From CAYOFK01 sp964403185 (GTDB lineage Bacteria > Bacteroidota > Bacteroidia > Bacteroidales > VadinHA17): a stretch of 9,797 nt of DNA. A model generated the notes under the pieces. It searched no databases, had not been told where the DNA came from, and saw only the letters and a program-made list of their open reading frames with translations. The number at the start of each line of letters is the position of its first letter. The first letter of the stretch is position 1. The stretch spans positions 1 to 9,797 of the forward strand of contig CAYOFK010000123.1 of NCBI GenBank assembly GCA_964403185.1, in the 5' to 3' direction. Positions 7,699 through 9,797 of this stretch are shown one piece after another. A program made the position numbers and the translations under genes.

Positions 7699-7706
7699 CA
7701 AAAATA
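7699..7706 (-). promoter_or_regulatory. TAnnTTTG-type -7 element abutting the FAD oxidoreductase start
   Basis: On the minus strand TATTTTTG reads from 7706 to 7699, a full match to the Bacteroidetes -7 consensus, ending 3 bp before the ATG at 7695. If active it would start transcription at or very near the start codon and yield a leaderless or nearly leaderless mRNA. No TTTG is found about 20 bp further upstream, so the match may be fortuitous. Confidence 0.2.
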
Positions 7707-7743
7707 GGACATTTTAACCACTCCTGGAGGAATAGAACCCTGA

Positions 7744-7751
7744 TAAATTTG
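7744..7751 (+). promoter_or_regulatory. TAnnTTTG-type -7 element upstream of the KamA-like gene
   Basis: TAAATTTG is a full match to the Bacteroidetes -7 consensus. It is placed to start transcription around 7757, giving a leader of about 45 nt before the ATG at 7801. The -33 position (around 7720-7726) carries only CCTGG-like sequence rather than TTTG, so the promoter would be weak or activator-dependent. Confidence 0.35.
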
Positions 7752-7800
7752 ATGGTCTGGAATATTTTTTCTTAAATTAGAGGGAAAGAAAATCCCCGCC

Positions 7801-9797
7801 ATGAAAAAAGTTCACGAGCTCGATAAAATTGCCATCAATGTTAAATCCCGCAAATTATTATTAAAACTCTTAAAAGATAACCCCAGACTTGACGAAATCA
7901 TGCGGAATTCCAGAAATGAAACTGAAGCGCTGATAGGAGTGAAGGACTGGGTTATGGAGGAGTTAAAGAAATCACCTGATGCCTATAGGTTTTACACCCG
8001 GAAATCAAACAGCAGGGAGAACTTTGAATCACTTCAGTGGAAAGATTATGCAAGCATCAGAATTCTTGACTACATCGATCATGCAGGTATTGAATGCGAA
8101 GATCTGAACCTCAGGGGAGAAACAGCCGTCAGCAATCCTGTGAAGTTGGTATGGCTGGCTGCCAATCACGGTACAGGTGGTGCCAAACCGGGGTTCTTTA
8201 TGGATATGATCCACCTTTTCAGACAATTCTCAGAAACTGATGATCGCGATCTTCCCGATCGCAAAACTGTTGAAAACTGGATGAGCAGGTATCCTTCGGG
8301 ACTGGATCCGAGAATCGTTGAATTGCGCCGGGAGAATAAGGATCGGATTTTAAAACTGATCGTATCCAAGGTTTCATCCGGTGAGATTAAAGATAGCAGA
8401 TATTATTTCGGTGAGGAATTGTCGGAAAAGGAAAAAATGCAAAAGGCCGGGGATTGGTGGAATGAAAGCCTTTTCCATCTCAGATTCGCTGCCCGGGCAC
8501 CGGAGACTCTGAATGAGATGCTGGGCTTTTCGCTCGATCCTGACACCATGAAAATTCTTTATGAAGCCAAAGAAGCAGGCATTCCGTTTTTTGTTAATCC
8601 ATATTATGTTTCCCTCCTCCATGTCCGGGTGCCATATTTTGCTGTCGGCGCAGACCTTGCAATCCGTGATTATGTCATCTACAGCAAAAAACTGGTTGAA
8701 GAATTTGGTCATATTGTAGCCTGGGAAAAAGAAGATATTATTGAGCCAGGCAAACCAAATGCTGCAGGATGGTTGCTGCCTTCTCTAAATAATGTTCACA
8801 GGAGGTATCCCGAAGTGGCTATTCTGATCCCGGATACCATCGGACGTGCCTGTGGCGGATTGTGTGTTTCTTGCCAAAGAATGTACGATTTTCAACGTGG
8901 CCATTTGAATTTTGATTTGGAAAAACTCAAACCGAAAGAAAAATGGCCCGATAAATTGAAAAGATTACTTGATTATTTTAAAGAAGATACACAATTACGA
9001 GACATTCTTATTACCGGTGGTGATGCATTAATGAGTTCGGATAAATCATTGAAATACCTGCTCGATGAAGTGTATGCGATGGCCCAGGCTAAGAAAGATA
9101 AAAACCAGGGATTGCCTGAGGGCGAAAAGCATGCAGAAATTATTCGCATAAGACTCGGAACCCGGTTGCCGGTATACCTGCCTCAGAGAATCACACCCGA
9201 ACTCACTGAAATACTCAAAGAATTCAAAGCAAAAGCCTCAACCATTGGGATTAAGGAATTCATCATTCAAACACACTTTGAATCCCCTATGGAAATTACA
9301 CCGGAATCAAAGGAGGCCATCAATAGCCTTCTGTCAGCCGGCTGGACCCTTACCAATCAACACGTTCTGACTACCGCCAGCTCACGCAGGGGACACACAG
9401 CCAAACTTCGAAAAGCATTAAACGATGTTGGAGTGCTGACTTATTATACTTTTACGGTCAAGGGCTATATGGAAAATAACCATAATTTTGCCACCAATGC
9501 CAGAGCGGTTCAGGAACAAATAGAAGAAAAAACCATTGGACTGATCGATGAAACGTATTATGAACAGATCAGGGAGTTCCCGGAAGAAGCTGAGATGATG
9601 GTTGAAAATATTGAAGCCCTGCGGAAATATTCAAATCTGCCTTTCCTGGCAACTGACCGGAATGTTCTAAACCTCCCCGGTGTTGGTAAAAGCCTCACAT
9701 ATAGGGTTATAGGCATCACAAGATACGGTCGCAGAATCCTGGAATTTGACCATGATAATACAAGGTCGCACAGTCCCATCATTCAGAAAATGGGAAA
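7801..9797 (+). CDS. KamA-family (lysine 2,3-aminomutase-like) radical SAM protein, 3' end beyond window
   Basis: The frame is open from the ATG at 7801 to the window end (665 codons). An in-frame TGA at 7750-7752 and no intervening start codon fix the start. The radical SAM cluster motif is CGGLCVSC (C351, C355, C358, CX3CX2C). KamA-type landmarks follow: TGGDAL (405-410, SAM binding), RLGTRLPVYLPQRIT (451-465), THFESPMEIT (491-500), TNQHVLTTASSRRGHTAKL and NLPGVGKS, where K630 aligns with the PLP-binding Lys of lysine 2,3-aminomutase. Such enzymes use a 5'-deoxyadenosyl radical and PLP to shift an amino group. Two oddities stand out. The Cys motif lies about 225 residues later than in Clostridium KamA (about residue 125), so there is a long N-terminal region with no recognised domain. 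The QCDL substrate-binding Asp segment appears as FTVKGYM. It is therefore KamA-like, but lysine is not a safe substrate call. It is divergent from the FAD oxidoreductase. Confidence 0.88.
   Translation, partial: MKKVHELDKIAINVKSRKLLLKLLKDNPRLDEIMRNSRNETEALIGVKDWVMEELKKSPDAYRFYTRKSNSRENFESLQWKDYASIRILDYIDHAGIECEDLNLRGETAVSNPVKLVWLAANHGTGGAKPGFFMDMIHLFRQFSETDDRDLPDRKTVENWMSRYPSGLDPRIVELRRENKDRILKLIVSKVSSGEIKDSRYYFGEELSEKEKMQKAGDWWNESLFHLRFAARAPETLNEMLGFSLDPDTMKILYEAKEAGIPFFVNPYYVSLLHVRVPYFAVGADLAIRDYVIYSKKLVEEFGHIVAWEKEDIIEPGKPNAAGWLLPSLNNVHRRYPEVAILIPDTIGRACGGLCVSCQRMYDFQRGHLNFDLEKLKPKEKWPDKLKRLLDYFKEDTQLRDILITGGDALMSSDKSLKYLLDEVYAMAQAKKDKNQGLPEGEKHAEIIRIRLGTRLPVYLPQRITPELTEILKEFKAKASTIGIKEFIIQTHFESPMEITPESKEAINSLLSAGWTLTNQHVLTTASSRRGHTAKLRKALNDVGVLTYYTFTVKGYMENNHNFATNARAVQEQIEEKTIGLIDETYYEQIREFPEEAEMMVENIEALRKYSNLPFLATDRNVLNLPGVGKSLTYRVIGITRYGRRILEFDHDNTRSHSPIIQKMG

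Noticed and set aside
8242..8262. GATCGCGATC palindrome followed by TTCCC and another GATCGC
   Set aside because: It lies inside a confident coding region and encodes DRDLPDR. It is probably coincidence from GAT and CGC codons, with no second site seen.
9676..9696. GVGKS as an ATP/GTP-binding P-loop in the KamA-like protein
   Set aside because: It sits exactly where KamA enzymes have the glycine-rich PLP-lysine loop, and the rest of a P-loop NTPase fold is absent.

Overview
The window looks like chromosomal DNA from a Bacteroidota (Bacteroidetes) bacterium, probably an environmental member of the Bacteroidales/Marinilabiliales type. The grounds are moderate-to-low GC genes separated by visibly AT-rich gaps, start codons mostly without a Shine-Dalgarno sequence, several matches to the Bacteroidetes promoter signature (TTTG or TTG about 20 bp before TAnnTTTG), and proteins of kinds common in that phylum. 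These include an XRE/S24 repressor paired with a Y-family polymerase, a very long multi-PAS histidine kinase, and a long KamA-family radical SAM protein. Phylum is inferred from these features; no marker gene such as 16S rRNA is present.

Layout. (1) Positions 1-330, minus strand: the first 110 codons of a DNA polymerase IV (DinB) gene, running off the left edge. (2) 331-527: an AT-rich divergent control region with the best promoter match in the window and two sets of short inverted repeats placed over it. (3) 528-1343, plus: a helix-turn-helix repressor with a LexA-like S24 self-cleavage domain. (4) 1344-1600: a 257-bp gap with no gene and only a weak promoter candidate. (5) 1601-6514, plus: a 1637-residue soluble histidine kinase with a degenerate N-terminal receiver, seven PAS-type and two GAF-type sensor modules, and a C-terminal HisKA/HATPase core. 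(6) 6526-7695, minus: an FAD-dependent oxidoreductase of the L-2-hydroxyglutarate oxidase/dehydrogenase type, convergent with the kinase and separated from it by 11 bp. (7) 7696-7800: a short divergent promoter region. (8) 7801-9797, plus: the first 665 codons of a KamA-like radical SAM protein, open through the right edge.

How the genes work together. The clearest functional pair is the divergent dinB and S24 repressor. It reads as a small locally controlled DNA-damage module in which the repressor would block its own promoter, and perhaps dinB, until it is cleaved during damage. The kinase has no response regulator beside it and appears to be an orphan. The FAD oxidoreductase and the KamA-like protein are divergently transcribed and could share control, but nothing in the sequence proves a common pathway. 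No RNA genes, CRISPR arrays, insertion sequences or phage genes were seen. The most promising leads are the operator layout at 388-457, the altered substrate-site residues and long N-terminal region of the KamA-like protein, and the degenerate receiver of the kinase.
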